Shown: in pieces, positions 30,777 through 42,459 of the stretch
Numbering within the stretch: the first letter of the stretch is position 1
Layout: each line of letters begins with the position of its first letter
Source: Macrostomum hystrix
Lineage: Eukaryota > Platyhelminthes > Macrostomidae
Assembly: GCA_950097015.1 (NCBI GenBank)
Contig: CATNEN010000001.1
Location: forward strand, 10,996,001 to 11,060,000
DNA: 64,000 bases
Direction: 5' to 3'
Notes under the pieces: model-generated
Seen by the model: the letters and a program-made list of their open reading frames with translations, nothing else
Database searches by the model: none
What the model was told of the DNA's origin: nothing
Made by a program: the position numbers and the translations under genes

Positions 30777-32099
30777 AAGTTGACCTTCTCGCGCGCCATT
30801 TCATTTTGCGAGTCGCTAAAACACGACAAGACGAAATATAAATATTTCTGCTCCCCGAAAGGAGGCAAAACTTGCTAGTACTATACTAGATATACTGGAG
30901 TCTTTTAATTCACTATTTTTCACAACTGCCAAAGCTCTACCTCTGTCTTATTCTTATCTCATCCCTGTCTCATCTTTCATTGTCTGATCTCGCATCTCAT
31001 GTGTCAGCTTTGTCATCTCTCACCTCTCAACTGTTTCATTTCTCATTTTCAATTGGTATTTGTATTTTGAATAATTATAATATGTTAAATTTGAAAGTAC
31101 AGACGAAAGAAGGTAATACTATTGTCCTAGAAACTGTTGTCAGCTGCGGTTCGCTTAGCATTTGATAGTATGCGTGTCCAACTAGTCCAGCAATCATGAG
31201 TTCTGAACGGAAGATTGTAATGAAATCATTGCATCGAAAGTTGGAACAGAGCATCAACATCGACGCTTTTACCATTCTAGATTTCCGATGTGAGATTCCA
31301 AGTTCATCATGAAGTTTTCAAGCTTTTTTAAAACACCTTTAAGTATATCTAAGTAAAATAGTCCCTGTTCATAAATTCCCCAATCCCCTTCTCCGAAACT
31401 TCGAAAGCCATGCAGGAACGCCGTGGCACATCGGGTGGGACTGATCGGGTGGGGAGCACAGACCAAATTGATAAGATAAGGCTTTCCTTCTGTCTGTGGT
31501 GGGGAGACCCACATCCATTACGTTCTAAAGATTCTTATCAGTTTTTATTTGAGCTGCTCCTTCCTCTTTTGGCTGTTCAAGTCCTGTGACTCACTTCAAT
31601 TGGTTTTAGATCCCTAAAAGACTGGGGGCGCGAGTCAGTTCCGAACTTCCGCAGAACTCTGCCGCTAAAAGTACTTTTTTATTTGTCTCGAAAAATTAAA
31701 ATATGTACAGATTAGCAAATTTGATTGTTAGGAAAAGATATTTGCTGAGTTATAAAACTATTAAATTATATTTACTTGCTTGATGATAAAATAAATAATT
31801 TGGGCATGCATTGGGGCCGACATTTGGTTAGCAGTAGTTGCACTTCAATTAATGCGGAGTGATTCTGGAGCATCCTGTTTGCCTAACACTTTATTATGCC
31901 AATGAGTACGAGTACATTAAGCGATTAAAAAAAATTAGGACACAAATTCCGAGAAACTTTTCATAAAAGTCACAATTTTCTTAATGCGCCATTGCTTTAT
32001 TTGTAATAAAGAATATACATAATTAAACATATATTGTTACATGATTAAAGATTTAGCAAAACAAACTAAGCGACTAGTCATAATAACATGCGTGTCTTT
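30777..32099. other. Spacer with one copy of a direct repeat
   Basis: Includes a CTCATCTCTC-type pyrimidine-rich stretch near 30950-31050 and direct repeat copy 1 (31425-31606). No gene supported. Confidence 0.5.
31425..31606 (+). repeat. Direct repeat, copy 1, flanking the SET gene
   Basis: Matches 33557-33785 in the same orientation: shared blocks are GGTGGGACTGATCGGGTGGG (one mismatch), AAGGCTTTCCTTCTGTCTGT, GGTGGGGAGACC and GAGCTGCTCCTTCCTCTTTT, then CAAGTCCTGTGACT. It may be solo LTRs or a dispersed repeat; no TG...CA ends established. Confidence 0.7.
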
Positions 32100-32588
32100 C
32101 TAGTCTCGAAGCCATGGGTTCTTCACAAGATCATCATTATCGATACCTCTACCAGTCGTATAGTCGAACGTCAGTTCTGTGCCCGTTGCAACATATTTAT
32201 TTGTCACGAAATAAATGACGGGTCGCAGCCCCTGGTCGATAATAAGGAGCTTTGCTTTACAGTTAGGAGCAGTAGAAGAATGGTTCAGGTACCTTCCCAA
32301 TCCATCACTGTTGCTGGCGTCAATTACCCATAATTTGCCGTTCCTGTTCGTTCAGCAGGATTCCGGCGAATTGATCGACAAACGCCCCCCCGCAGCGAGG
32401 TTGATTCTCGCAAAGGCACCCAGTCCTTTCTCGCCCGCAGGTGCAACAGCGATCGCGGTGTCTGTCTTCCCGTTGATGCCCAGTATGCGCTCGGTTGTAT
32501 CTCTAGTGGATGTCGGGGGACGATAATCGACACTAGATCGGCTGAGCCTCTGAGCCGGCCTCTTCTTAACGGTCGGGTCAGGCAAAGG
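32100..32588 (-). pseudogene. KMT5A-like SET-domain protein, terminal exon with two frame breaks
   Basis: The acceptor (TGCACCCCCGCACAG) precedes 32588 in phase 0. The exon encodes a SET domain most like KMT5A/PR-Set7 (histone H4 Lys20 mono-methyltransferase, nuclear): GEKGLGAFARINLAAG (cofactor-binding start), GRYLNHSSTAPNC (NHS catalytic/cofactor motif), ELTFDYTTGRG (catalytic Tyr motif) and the typical C-terminal NPWLRD. The frame breaks first at a run of seven G (about 32385-32391 on the plus strand as C), where two fewer bases would restore it, and again near 32338-32350. About 20 residues expected between the breaks seem missing compared with KMT5A. Either a decaying gene or assembly errors at the homopolymer. 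Confidence 0.78.
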
Positions 32589-32876
32589 CTGTGCGGGGGT
32601 GCAGTTAAACACGATTTAATTTGTTTTTTTTCATGCTTCTAAATCGCCCTTCTCTCCATCGCCTCTCTCACATTTCACTTGCTTGCTGACATCTCGTTTG
32701 CATCTCATCTCACTTAATCGGCCTCTACTTTTTACTCCCTCTTAATCCTCTCCTCTCTCATTAAGTTACTCAAAGAAAAACGATTACAGAAAAGGAAACT
32801 TTGCCCCTAAATCAGCTTTATACAGCCACACCATCCAACCGCAATCAATTGATTGACGAACCTCTAATCGACATAC

Positions 32877-32987
32877 TGCTAGGGCGATTCGTAAAGATTG
32901 ATCCACGCGTGAGTTGCCTTCGCCCTCTTCCTCGCTGTCGGAGAAGGATAATTCGACGTTGACCTCAGGGACAGCGCGTTTGTTAGT
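32877..32987 (-). CDS. KMT5A-like gene, exon 3
   Basis: Acceptor TTTAATTTTTCAG precedes 32987; donor GCA/GTATGT follows 32877. 37 codons, phase 0 at both ends. It encodes an acidic stretch (VELSFSDSEEEGEGNS). No fold recognised; listed because splice signals and phase agree with its neighbours. Confidence 0.5.
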
Positions 32988-33170
32988 CTGAAAAATTAAA
33001 CATTTTTAATTTTTTTCTCATGCAGAAACATGAGAATGTGCATAACAGAAATTAAGACGCGGGGCCTACATGCAAAGATTATAGTGGGAGATTATAGTTG
33101 CAGAGGGGAGAAGGAGAATACTTAGAAGGACAAGTTATTGAACAGGCAGGTAACATACATAATCATTCAC

Positions 33171-33278
33171 CTGAAGTTCAGCCGTTGATGGAATCGCGCA
33201 AGAATGTCGCTTGAATCTGACTATAAGTCCCGGGCCAGTTTCGCAGGTCACCCTGACCTGATCAGCGCGTTGGGAAGT
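33171..33278 (-). CDS. KMT5A-like gene, exon 2
   Basis: Acceptor CATTGTCAG, donor CTTCAG/GTGAAT; 36 codons, phase 0 at both ends, no stop. It reads CETGPGLIVRFKRHS in the middle, similar in spacing to exon 1 (ADTAAPGLKICLKRVS), which suggests exon duplication. Confidence 0.5.
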
Positions 33279-33392
33279 CTGACAATGTATGCGTGCAATA
33301 CGTGAGTGTACAATAGAAATATAACAAAAGAATAAAGGAAAAGTTGTAAACTTTTTACAATCTCAAATAATTTGCTGCCTCTGAATTCTCAC

Positions 33393-33497
33393 CTCATTGA
33401 GGGCGGTCGATACGCGCTTTAAACAAATTTTTAAACCGGGCGCTGCTGTGTCTGCACTTCCGCAGTCAGATATTAGCCACTGATCACTCATATCCAT
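33393..33497 (-). CDS. KMT5A-like gene, exon 1
   Basis: ATG at 33497, 35 codons, ending at donor AATGAG/GTGAGA in phase 0. Starts MDMSDQWLISDCGS. No signal peptide, as expected for a nuclear protein. All four exons of this model are phase 0. Alternative: the SET exon alone is real and these short upstream exons are chance. Confidence 0.48.
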
Positions 33498-33556
33498 GAA
33501 ATATTAAATACTTTTGTGATGACAATAAATCGCAAAATAATTTCCTGTGTAATGAC

Positions 33557-33785
33557 TCTGAACGGGTTCGGGTGGGACCGATCGGGTGGGGTGGGGAGGG
33601 AGCACACAGGCTTGTTATTTCTAGAAGTTTCTAGAAGTTGTTATTTCTAGAAGTCTCTGGGAGCACAGACCAAATGGATAAGATAAGGCTTTCCTTCTGT
33701 CTGTGGTGGGGAGACCAGTCATCAGTTTATCTGTTTTTATTTGAGCTGCTCCTTCCTCTTTTGGCCGTGCAAGTCCTGTGACTAT
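33557..33785 (+). repeat. Direct repeat, copy 2, flanking the SET gene
   Basis: Second copy of the repeat at 31425-31606. It carries an extra insert of two TTATTTCTAGAAGT units (about 33616-33655). The two copies enclose the SET gene (about 2 kb). Confidence 0.7.
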
Positions 33786-34159
33786 GCAGAAGAGCTCTGC
33801 TAGCTAGATGTTTTGGCATTAAAGTGTCAACACGTTCTTCAGGCAACGGACGGCAAGAAAAATGGACTCGTTATCGGAGACCACACACCGCCTCAAATAA
33901 ACCTTATCGCTTATCATTCCCGGTAGTTATTTTGCTATTCGGACTTTGCTGCTCAATATCTTAGTCTTGTCTCTGATCCGTACGTTTGAGTTCATACAGT
34001 GAGTTTATACGTCTGAGTTACATACGAGTTTATGCTTGCAACTCTGGGAGTATACCGTTTTTTACATTTGTACATTTTTATGTCTGTAGTCAAATTGATG
34101 CAAAACATTAACAGTAAAAATTACATTTGCTGACAAGGGTGGAACAGAATGCGATTCCG
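33786..34159. other. Spacer, no gene seen
   Basis: Nothing recognisable beyond AT-rich DNA. Confidence 0.45.
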
Positions 34160-34633
34160 CTACTTAACACCAGAGAGAGGAATGGCCAGCCATGCCTTTC
34201 CGGTCTTGCGCGGGAACAGATAGCACTTCCTGTGGGGAGTGCCAGTAACAAAAGATCGTGTTTTACAATAGACTCCGATACCCAGTTTTGAGGACGGATA
34301 TGGATAGTCATCCAAGTCCTTTTGCAGCGACAGAATATTGCCAGTTACTTGGTCACCAAGAACAGAAGTAATCCGAACAACTGAGCCATTCACGATGCAA
34401 CAGCTGTCGGGCATCTTAACAGAGTACTTAATGGGCTGAATTGGGTTGCTGACTAGTAAGTCGCAAAGTGAAAGCATTTGATTTAGCAAGTAAGATGATA
34501 CAAAGCGCGTTACTCGAAGGCGACCCTTTAAGTGAGAGAGGTTCTCATATGGAAATGCCGAAAAGTTGGACACATTTCCACGTTGCCTCGCGTATTGAAA
34601 CAAGTGCAAAATAACGTGAGCATTGTAAGTCAT
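34160..34633 (-). pseudogene. CACTA/EnSpm-like transposase fragment
   Basis: A 157-codon frame whose start reads YNAHVILHLFQYARQRGNVS and SAFPYENLSHLKGRLR. Animal CACTA-like transposase proteins carry a YNVHxLxHL ... FSAFPFENxLxxLKxxxR segment (known), so this is their C-terminal region. The rest (GNILSLQKD, GVYCKTRSFVTG) also follows the usual tail. The catalytic part is not found upstream, so it is a fragment or a last exon. Confidence 0.55.
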
Positions 34634-34859
34634 AAAACTGTTGCCGTACAGTATTTTTCGCTATTTTCTGTCTATGTGTGCCTGATCCTGTCTATCTGCC
34701 CTGCGTAAATCGGACAATTTCATTGGCCACAAGTCTTAGAAAAAAGGAAGAAATGAGCTCCGCTTCCAGTGCAAATTTTAATTTTAGAATGTGACTAGCA
34801 ATTAAGCCGCCCCGAGTTATTCAGTTATTCAAAAATTCGTCACTAACTAAATTCGTCAC

Positions 34860-35092
34860 TTCCTCAGATATCCCCTTAAGCAGCTATCCCCTTTCACCAG
34901 TTATCCCCCATCTACAGTTATCCCATGTCGGCAGAAATCCCATTTCATCAGATAGCCCACTTCAGGAGTAATCCCACTTAACCTGTTATCTTACTTCAGC
35001 AGTTATCTAACTTCATCAGTAATTCAACTTCTGCAGTTTTCCCAGTGCAGCAGTTATCCCACTTCAGCAGTTATCCCACATCAGGGGTAGCA
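34860..35092. repeat. Degenerate ~19-20-bp tandem repeat
   Basis: About eleven diverged copies of CACTTCAGCAGTTATCC. An old array; individual units differ by several bases. Confidence 0.8.
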
Positions 35093-36959
35093 GGGGTGGT
35101 GGGGTAGCAGGGGCCATCAGATTAACGAGTTTAAAAAAACATGTTTATCCAGACGCAAATGTACTTTATCTTAAAGGGCAATAAATTTCGAAGGTCCCAG
35201 CGAAAAAGTACATTTCTATGTGCATCCGTTTAAAAAAAACATCGTTTAGATAGTGGCCTTTATTAAAACTTACATAGTCTTTAAGTGTCGCGTCCTTCTA
35301 CTCTAGTAGTCCTTGCAAATAACTGCAAATTTTAACTATACTAACTAAACTTTTCCGTTTAGCTTCCAGTGCAGATGGTGCTATATAGGGGTCCTTTGAC
35401 TAAACCCTTCTCACACCGAGCCAAACTAACAGTTTAATTTATTGATTCGCCATGTTACGAGCTATCCTTCCAAAACAAAAAGACTTGCCATTCCTTTAAT
35501 GACACACCCACCCCATTACCCAAACCCCATATTCGCGTGTGATTCGCTGTGATTCATTTAATGGCACACCCACCCCATTCCCCAAACCCCATAATCGCGT
35601 GTCCTCACTGTCTTGAGGCTCCTGGCTTGCCTAATAGTGTCCTGCATATCACACCTTCTATTTAACACAAGACCAGAACAAAGAAACTTTCGTTCAGTCT
35701 CGACTCTCAAACTATTTTGTCATTAGGACTTGTTGATTCTACTAAGAAAGAAAATTGTTAATCGAATCTAATAAACTTCAGTCCATCTTTATTTTAATAA
35801 CGTTCAGTTTGCAAATACTCTCTGAGATTGAGAAAAACAGAGAACTCTGAGAAAAACAGATTCTCATCGCATTCTCCCTAACTCTCCTCTTTATTAAAGA
35901 CCAAGGAACAAGTTAACATTGTTATTTCGTTTTTTATAAAAAATGGCTAATTTTGTTGGCTATATTATTGACTATATCCGTATTGTTCATGGATTGTGGA
36001 TTGTTCATATTGTTCATTGTTCAATTCGGGCAGACAGGAGGGAGTGAGGGGCAGAGAGGAGAGACAAGAGAGTGAGAGGGCAGAGAGGAGGGAAGTGAGG
36101 GGGCAGAGAGGAGAGAATTGAGATCATGGGATTGGAATTGAGATCATGGGATTATTTAAAGTTGGAAATAAAGGGAAAGCGGAAGGGGATTGTGGGATTG
36201 GAAAGTGGTCAGTGCCCCCCTGTTATAGAGGGAACCTGTGCCCTCAGGCAAGCAGGCAGGTATGCCGACAGACAGGATAGACAGACAGGAAGGTAGGTGA
36301 GCAGATATCTACCTCATACCTTGAAATGGTATACCTTGGGGCTTACTAAATCTACCCCAAATCTACCATACCCAACCCCAAACCTACACAATGCAGCCTC
36401 CTCTCCACCCTCTAAGCTTCTACTCTTCTACTTCCACTTCTTCCATGTGCTCATGAGCCATGAGCCATGTGCACAAATCTCTATTTGGCCTACAAGATAA
36501 AAAGGGTTACCAACCCTGTCCTAATAGGTCAGTGTCCATAGATCTTATATTCCCTAGATAACCTACTCCCCATTCAAGCAATGTGAAAAATGTGACCCCA
36601 CGAAAAAACAAGAAATATTTAATAAACCTGACCATGCTCACTCAGAGCTCAGGTTCAGTAGCTATGGGACATATTCATTTATTTTTGTTTGGATGGCATT
36701 AAAAAGATAAAGCAGAAATTTCTTTTGTTGCCAATATTTCCCACCTGTGTGAGCTAGGCTTAGTAGCAAATAGATGGTACCAGAGTATTAAACTCATCTA
36801 GCTGCGGCATGAGGGGCTACGGCACCCAACTGCCACAGGGCCACATGGATCCATTTCCCTTCCTCCCATTCCTATTCACTCACATTCCCATCCCTCACAT
36901 TCCTATCCTTCTAGCCTACACAGAATTGTAGTCTACACTTTGACAGCACTTCATATGGC
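35093..36959. other. Non-coding stretch with local repeats
   Basis: Holds a direct duplication (about 35498-35546 and 35560-35603) sharing CACACCCACCCCATT, CCAAACCCCATA and TCGCGTGT, and a purine-rich GAGGGCAGAGAGGAG array (36018-36120). No gene supported. Confidence 0.6.
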
Positions 36960-37150
36960 AAAATAAGATTTAACCACTCACTCAAATTGTAAAACCGAAC
37001 ACCAACTTCTCCATTTGGTTTGAAGATACATGAAAATTATCATACCTTAATTATTATTATATTATTATCATATATTAAATAGAAAATCTGTAGCTTAGGT
37101 TTGAAGTAAATAAATACACATTCTTGTTGGGTTGATGATACATTACCCTA
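36960..37150 (+). repeat. Dispersed repeat family, copy B
   Basis: Second copy of the repeat at 9966-10250, same orientation, lacking about 100 bp of its middle. Confidence 0.7.
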
Positions 37151-38454
37151 TAGATAACATATGTTAGACTTTGGTAACAATTGTCTTATTACTTCCCCTC
37201 ATGTTATTCGATCTTTCTTTTAAAAGCACAATTCTTTTAAATCTGTGACCTATGAAGCGGGTGCAAATTGGCAAGTATACCATACTGACCATACCATTTT
37301 TGGAATTGGATATACGATAGTCAATTAGCTTACTTTGGATTACATATTCCACTAATTATCAATTCAATCATAGAATAAAGCCCTGCGGAATTTTTTTAGG
37401 GCTACAGAAAAAAAGCCAAACTGCAATGGCAACACTAGTCCTTGATCCTAGGCTCCCAGCTCATAGATCCCATATCCCAGTAGTTGCTTGGAAATCTTAA
37501 TAAGAATTTATATTCCTGGGTCCCAATTTTATTTAGAATAATGCATTGTTTCTGCCAAGAGTGGCCAGCCAATAAGCTATGTGTATAGACCCAATATACA
37601 GGTTTTTTATTCTAATATTAAGACTTATTAAGATAAGCATAAACTTTGCAGCCTATGTAAAAAGGCTTGTATAGCTCACTATTTATAACACACAAACTTT
37701 ATACTCTTAGAGGTCTACATTTTACATGAATGGAATGTGGGTGCATTCATTTAGTGATGATCATAGCAGGTCACATATTAGCTATGAGCCAAGCTGACAA
37801 GTTAGGATAGTGGCACTGGGTTGAGAGCAGTAGATTCATATTGTTTGAGTTAGGGCCTAAACAATTCGACTGTGCAAGTCAAACATAAAACAAACAACAT
37901 ACTCATATTGCCTCCCCAAGCCTGTGATTAGCAGTAACGAGCTCTTGTCCAGCTCTACACATTACTTCATATTGTATTCTGCTAAATTTCAATATTCTCC
38001 GCTTTCACATTGTGCCTCGCTTTTATACTGTGAAACAAGCAATTTATAACTTGACGTACCCTTGTCTTCATAGAAATTGACCGCGAAACGTTAATTTAAA
38101 TGGTCCTCATAACATACGGTGTAGAAACCATCTTTCCTAAAAAGCAAGTCGTTTCATAACGTAACTGTTGTTGCTCGGTCGTATAAAATCTCATTTTAAT
38201 TCTACGACTTTCCGATGCTCATTTAAATGGGCCTACTTTTCCACAGAGCATGCTTTACAACACAGTTATTGCTCACTTATAAAAAATACTCGCTCCGGGA
38301 AACTGTCAACTTTCATTGCCTCCCAATCATCATTCTAATTTTCGAAACTATTCCTTTAAGTTGGAATTCTAATTTCCTAATTGAAATTTCCTCGTAATGT
38401 TTAATTGCATTTAATGCATTTAATGCAAAATTGCAGAATATAGGATATGGTAGA
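37151..38454. other. AT-rich spacer, no gene seen
   Basis: Several short AT-rich open frames without motifs. Nothing supported. Confidence 0.5.
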
Positions 38455-38510
38455 AGCACCGCCGCCGCCGCCGCCGACGCCGCCAGTCGCTGCTGAACGG
38501 CGGCGCAGAT
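38455..38510. repeat. GCC trinucleotide run with GC-rich hairpin
   Basis: A short GCC microsatellite (about 38459-38489) followed by GAACGGCGGCG, which can pair with CGCCGCC just before it. An isolated GC-rich island in AT-rich DNA; no coding frame recognised. Confidence 0.75.
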
Positions 38511-38611
38511 TCAGACGCCTAAGATCGGGAAATCTTCGGATTAAGATCTGCGGAGCTTCAATTAATTATAAATAAAAAATAAGAAATAACAAATAATAAT
38601 TAATTTTTGTC

Positions 38612-38775
38612 GCGTAAAATACCCAAGAAACAGTTGCTGATTATCGCGTCGAAATTTCCACTGCTATTGTCGCAGAAACTTCCATAGAAACAATCGCTGA
38701 TAATCGTGGACATTTCCACTGTTATTGTCGCGGAAACTTCCATAGATACAATTGTTGATTATCGTGTCGAATTTT
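38612..38775. repeat. ~60-bp tandem repeat, 2.6 copies
   Basis: Repeats of a unit containing GAAACAATCGCTGAT, ATTTCCACTGTTATTGTCGC and GAAACTTCCATAGA, with about 85-90 percent identity by eye. Confidence 0.85.
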
Positions 38776-39423
38776 TGACATTGATGCCTAGAGGCCTATT
38801 TTTGGATAATTGTGTTGCCTTTAATCTTCTTTCCTTTGCTAACAGCGAAGCTACGGAGTCATTTTATCGCAGTACTTCATTCACTTTGATTTGACATTAA
38901 TAATACGTTGTGCTAAAGCCTGTACCATTCCAGTGTCTGTCTGTCTGATTAACCTGTGTCTGACGGCAGCTGCTGACTCTTGTTGTGCAATTCTGCCTAG
39001 TGCACTAGCCACGTGGCTACCTCTCTTTGACCTGTGGTCTAGATCAGTGATGTGCCTGCATTTCCAGTGAGTTACTTGACATTTTCTAATGTGAATATGA
39101 ATGAAGATCAAGTCCTGTTTCAATCTGTCCATCACTTGTCATTCTGGAATTCATTTGTCATTCCAAATCTGTCATTCTGGAATTCTTTGTGTTAGAAATA
39201 CCTGTTAGACCAAATGCGTCATTTGTTAGGCCGACAGCGTCAACTGTTAGACAGAGAGCCTGTGATCACCTGTTCTGTTAGACACAGTGTTCACCTGTTC
39301 TGCTTGGCATGGTACCTGTTAGACATCAAGCCCGTACTCACCTGCACTACTCAAACAGGCATACCGACACGTATGGCCTTCATCAGACGCATCAACGGGC
39401 TCTCAAACTTGGTTGTCAATTTG

Positions 39424-39714
39424 TACAATCCATCAGCTCCAGGCTTGTCCCGTCAGGACCTGCTACAGGAGATGCTGCAGACCAACCTGATCACGGAGCT
39501 GCGCTCGAAACTGGAGGTCAAGCGAATGGGCCTGGACGTCTGCTGCCTGGGTTGGCGGCTTCGGTGGCGGAGGCGGCGTCGCAGCGGAAGCGGCGGTGGC
39601 GCCACCGGCAGATGGAAGCAGGGCCAGGTGACACCCGTGCTGCCGATATTGGATCCGCAGACTGCCTCACCGACGCCTGACTTGCGTGTTGAGAAAGTGC
39701 AAACCCTGGACTGA
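39424..39714 (+). CDS. Possible terminal exon of an unrecognised gene
   Basis: A GC-rich frame in AT-rich surroundings, ending at TGA 39712-39714. It reads SRQDLLQEMLQTNLITELRS, a plausible amphipathic helix, then a run of Arg (RWRRRRRSGSGGG) and a Pro/Thr-rich tail. Base composition resembles the host exons elsewhere in this window. No family recognised. The 5' limit is arbitrary: an AG occurs after CAATCCATC at about 39436, but its pyrimidine tract is poor. Confidence 0.3.
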   Translation, partial: YNPSAPGLSRQDLLQEMLQTNLITELRSKLEVKRMGLDVCCLGWRLRWRRRRRSGSGGGATGRWKQGQVTPVLPILDPQTASPTPDLRVEKVQTLD

Positions 39715-39856
39715 CCTCAGCGAGACAGGTGGCAAGCTGTCTCGCCGATTACTTGCCGATTGAGAGGGGAAATTCGTGACTGACTTCCACATGTAGTCAG
39801 TAATTAATACATTAATACAATTATATATATAATCGTTTGATATATATATATCGTTT

Positions 39857-39962
39857 CTTCTCTGTGCTCATTATTGCTTGTCTGTGCTCATTATTGCTTA
39901 TCTGTGCTCATTATTGCTTCTCTGTGCTCATTATTGCTTCTCTGTGCTCATTCTTGTACTGC
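39857..39962. repeat. 20-bp tandem repeat, about 5 units
   Basis: Units of TCTGTGCTCATTATTGCTTC. A degenerate echo (CTTATCTGTGC) reappears near 40095-40125. Confidence 0.93.
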
Positions 39963-40368
39963 TGTGCTTCGATTCTGGCTACTATTCCTGCTATGGCTTA
40001 TGCTACGAATCTATGAGCCTATGAGCCTTTGATTCAACATGCCGCTCATCTTATAAACGAGATATTTTTCCGTCACCCTGTCAAACCCCTTTTTTGCTTA
40101 TCTGCTCACTCTTGCTTATCTGTGCTTTTTATTGTGTTTTTGTGTTTTTTAATTACAAAAATAACAGAAAGCGACTCATGCCTGATTGCGAGTATAAAGT
40201 TAAGCAACTGCTCATGCAACGTGTAAAAGAGAAAATTCTGAGATGCTTTGTTTTATTCAGATTGCTTCTAGTCTCGAATCGCGACCCCCAACGACCCAAC
40301 GATTATTCACGACCCCCAACATTTCTTTTATTTGGAGAGGCAACTGAATTTGAAATTGAATACATAAG

Positions 40369-40401
40369 TGAATCCACCAGGTGGATTCCACCAGGTGGAA
40401 A
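40369..40401. repeat. Doubled near-palindrome TCCACCAGGTGGA
   Basis: TCCACCAGGTGGATTCCACCAGGTGGA-type arrangement: two copies of a 13-base near-perfect palindrome in tandem at 40373-40399. Each contains an E-box-like CAGGTG. Isolated, no gene nearby. Confidence 0.8.
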
Positions 40402-41330
40402 AATGCATCCATCAGAGTGGGACCACTGACAGTCTGACTCTCTCCTCTGACCATCGCTGCCACACCAGTGCTAAATTTCGTCGAAGCTGCACTATATGGC
40501 CTAATATTAATAACATCTCGGATTTATCTACTGACAGACATATAAAGTACGGTACAGTAGTTGTAGTGACTTTAGGTTAAGCCAAATACACATATATTTA
40601 TTATTTTGATATGGTCAGTGTTCGTTAAACTCGGACTTACCTCACTATTGGCTTCGTTGCACACCTCATTTTGCTCATAGATGAGTATAAGTTCATGACG
40701 AATGCTTCCCTTTAATTTCCGTTTCTCTGAGGGATGTCATATCCGTGTGGCATTCACAAAATGGTGCTGTGCATCCACAAGCTCCATGTATATATCTTAC
40801 TGATAATTTGTAAACGGCTTCTTAAATAAGTTGTAGTAACTCAAAGGCAGAAGTAAGGCCAGAATTGAAACACAGTAAAGAACCAGTCTGATATCGCGGC
40901 TCCTTATATTTGCGTTCATGCAGTCTAATTTCCAGACCCTGGGGCTGGGGTTTTGGGGGGATCTGGGGATCCCAGACAGACGGCCCACCCCAGTTGCACG
41001 CAAACCAATTGCATGAGACACAAACAACATCAACGGCGGCGGGTGCAGGCAGACAGTGGTGACAAGTGCATGCAAACGAGCTAAGCTAACATTGAATGTC
41101 ACATTGAATAACAAAAAGTAATGTCACATAAGTAATTTGCAATTCCAAAAATTAAAGCCCGTCTATTGACAATACATACAGTACAGCACAATTTACACTT
41201 TACAGTGTGAGTGATTCCAAGAAAGAAGCTGAAATATGGGCTGGGCTGGGCTGGGTTGAGAGGCCGCGGGACAGAGCTGGATGAAAAGAAACTCGGAAAT
41301 AGGGCTGGGAGGCTGGGATGATTAAAAGAG
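40402..41330. other. Spacer, no gene seen
   Basis: A segment near 40435-40475 (CTCTCCTCTGACCATCGCTGCCACACC) recurs diverged near 42830-42862, so part of this DNA is dispersed repeat. No coding frame supported. Confidence 0.45.
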
Positions 41331-41625
41331 ACGAGCGTGGCACCAATTTTTGGGTTCTTGAATTTTCCTAAACAACAATAGGTGCCCACAAGCTCCAGTT
41401 CAAGTTTATAAATCTGGCTACATAGTAATAATTAAGTAGTCTGTGTGGTGGGAAACGCATGCAGGTAAGGCCAAGCGTGGCACCAATTGTTGGTTTCTTG
41501 AATTTTCCTAAACGACAATAGGTGCCCACAAGCTCCAGTTCAAGTTTATAAATCTGGCTACATAGTAATAATTAAGTAGTCTGTGTGGTGGGAAACGCAT
41601 GCAGTTAAAGGCCAAGCGTTTTAAG
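41331..41625. repeat. 140-bp unit, two tandem copies
   Basis: Two nearly identical 140-bp units with GCGTGGCACCAATT, TTCTTGAATTTTCCTAAAC, AGGTGCCCACAAGCTCCAGT and GTGGGAAACGCATGCAG. A further partial copy lies at 42460-42610. Confidence 0.9.
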
Positions 41626-42459
41626 GGCAAGGCGTAAAAAATTTAGCTAAGCAAAATCAGTAGATATAACCTTGGCAAAAATTTAAACATGATACATGTA
41701 TAACAATTGCTGTACCATTGCACATATATATTCATATTTTAAACGGTATCCATTCGTACTACAGTAAATAGTATATGGCTGTCGTCGGTGTCCCAAGAGA
41801 TTTGAGCACAATTTATCGAGTCGGATTCAATTGAAAATCAATCTAGAAATGATTTCCTACACGACTGAGTCGGTTTTATGATTTCAAATGATTTCTACTT
41901 GAACTTATTAACCTGGAAAGTCACCTAGAAAATTTGACGAAATAAACAGGGGCGATACACTGCTGACATTCTGAGGCCGCAGGCTGTCTTTTAGACCCCA
42001 GTTTTCGACGGGGATCTCTTCTACGTCTATCCCAGACTACGGGACATCAAATCCTATCGAAATCAATCAAAATTATGGGGCATCACGAAAACACTTTTGT
42101 CAGTGGTACCCCCATCGATCAACTTTGTCTGATTGCCTTATCTTGCCAGGCAGGGGTGTACCCACTTTGAGGGGACCCCATTTGAGAACCGCTATATTTA
42201 GAGAGATGAGACTGATGTCGTCTGGTAGGCCAATAAATGGCGCGTCGGATGTCGCTGATTGCGTCGATAGATCTGCATTCGTTGTCTGCTGGCAGCCTGT
42301 CTAGTAAAGCGTCATAATCTACTCATAGCGCCATCCTTTAGGAGGTACCTCTGACACTCTAGACATCATTTGACAGCCTTCCGGTGGGTATTTATCGACG
42401 ATCTTGGTGTCGTTAGAAAGCTCTAGGCATGCTCTATCGACGTGCGTTTGTCCGAAATA
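41626..42459. other. Spacer between copies of the 140-bp repeat
   Basis: No open frame with recognisable product. It could be the inside of an element bounded by the 140-bp repeats, but no coding remnant was recognised. Confidence 0.4.

Noticed and set aside
32324-32533. Separate 69-codon minus-strand gene over the SET exon
   Set aside because: Shadow frame of the SET exon.
39309-39680. Alternative frame (123 codons) over the possible 39.6-kb exon
   Set aside because: Less protein-like than the frame ending at 39714, with no splice signals of its own.
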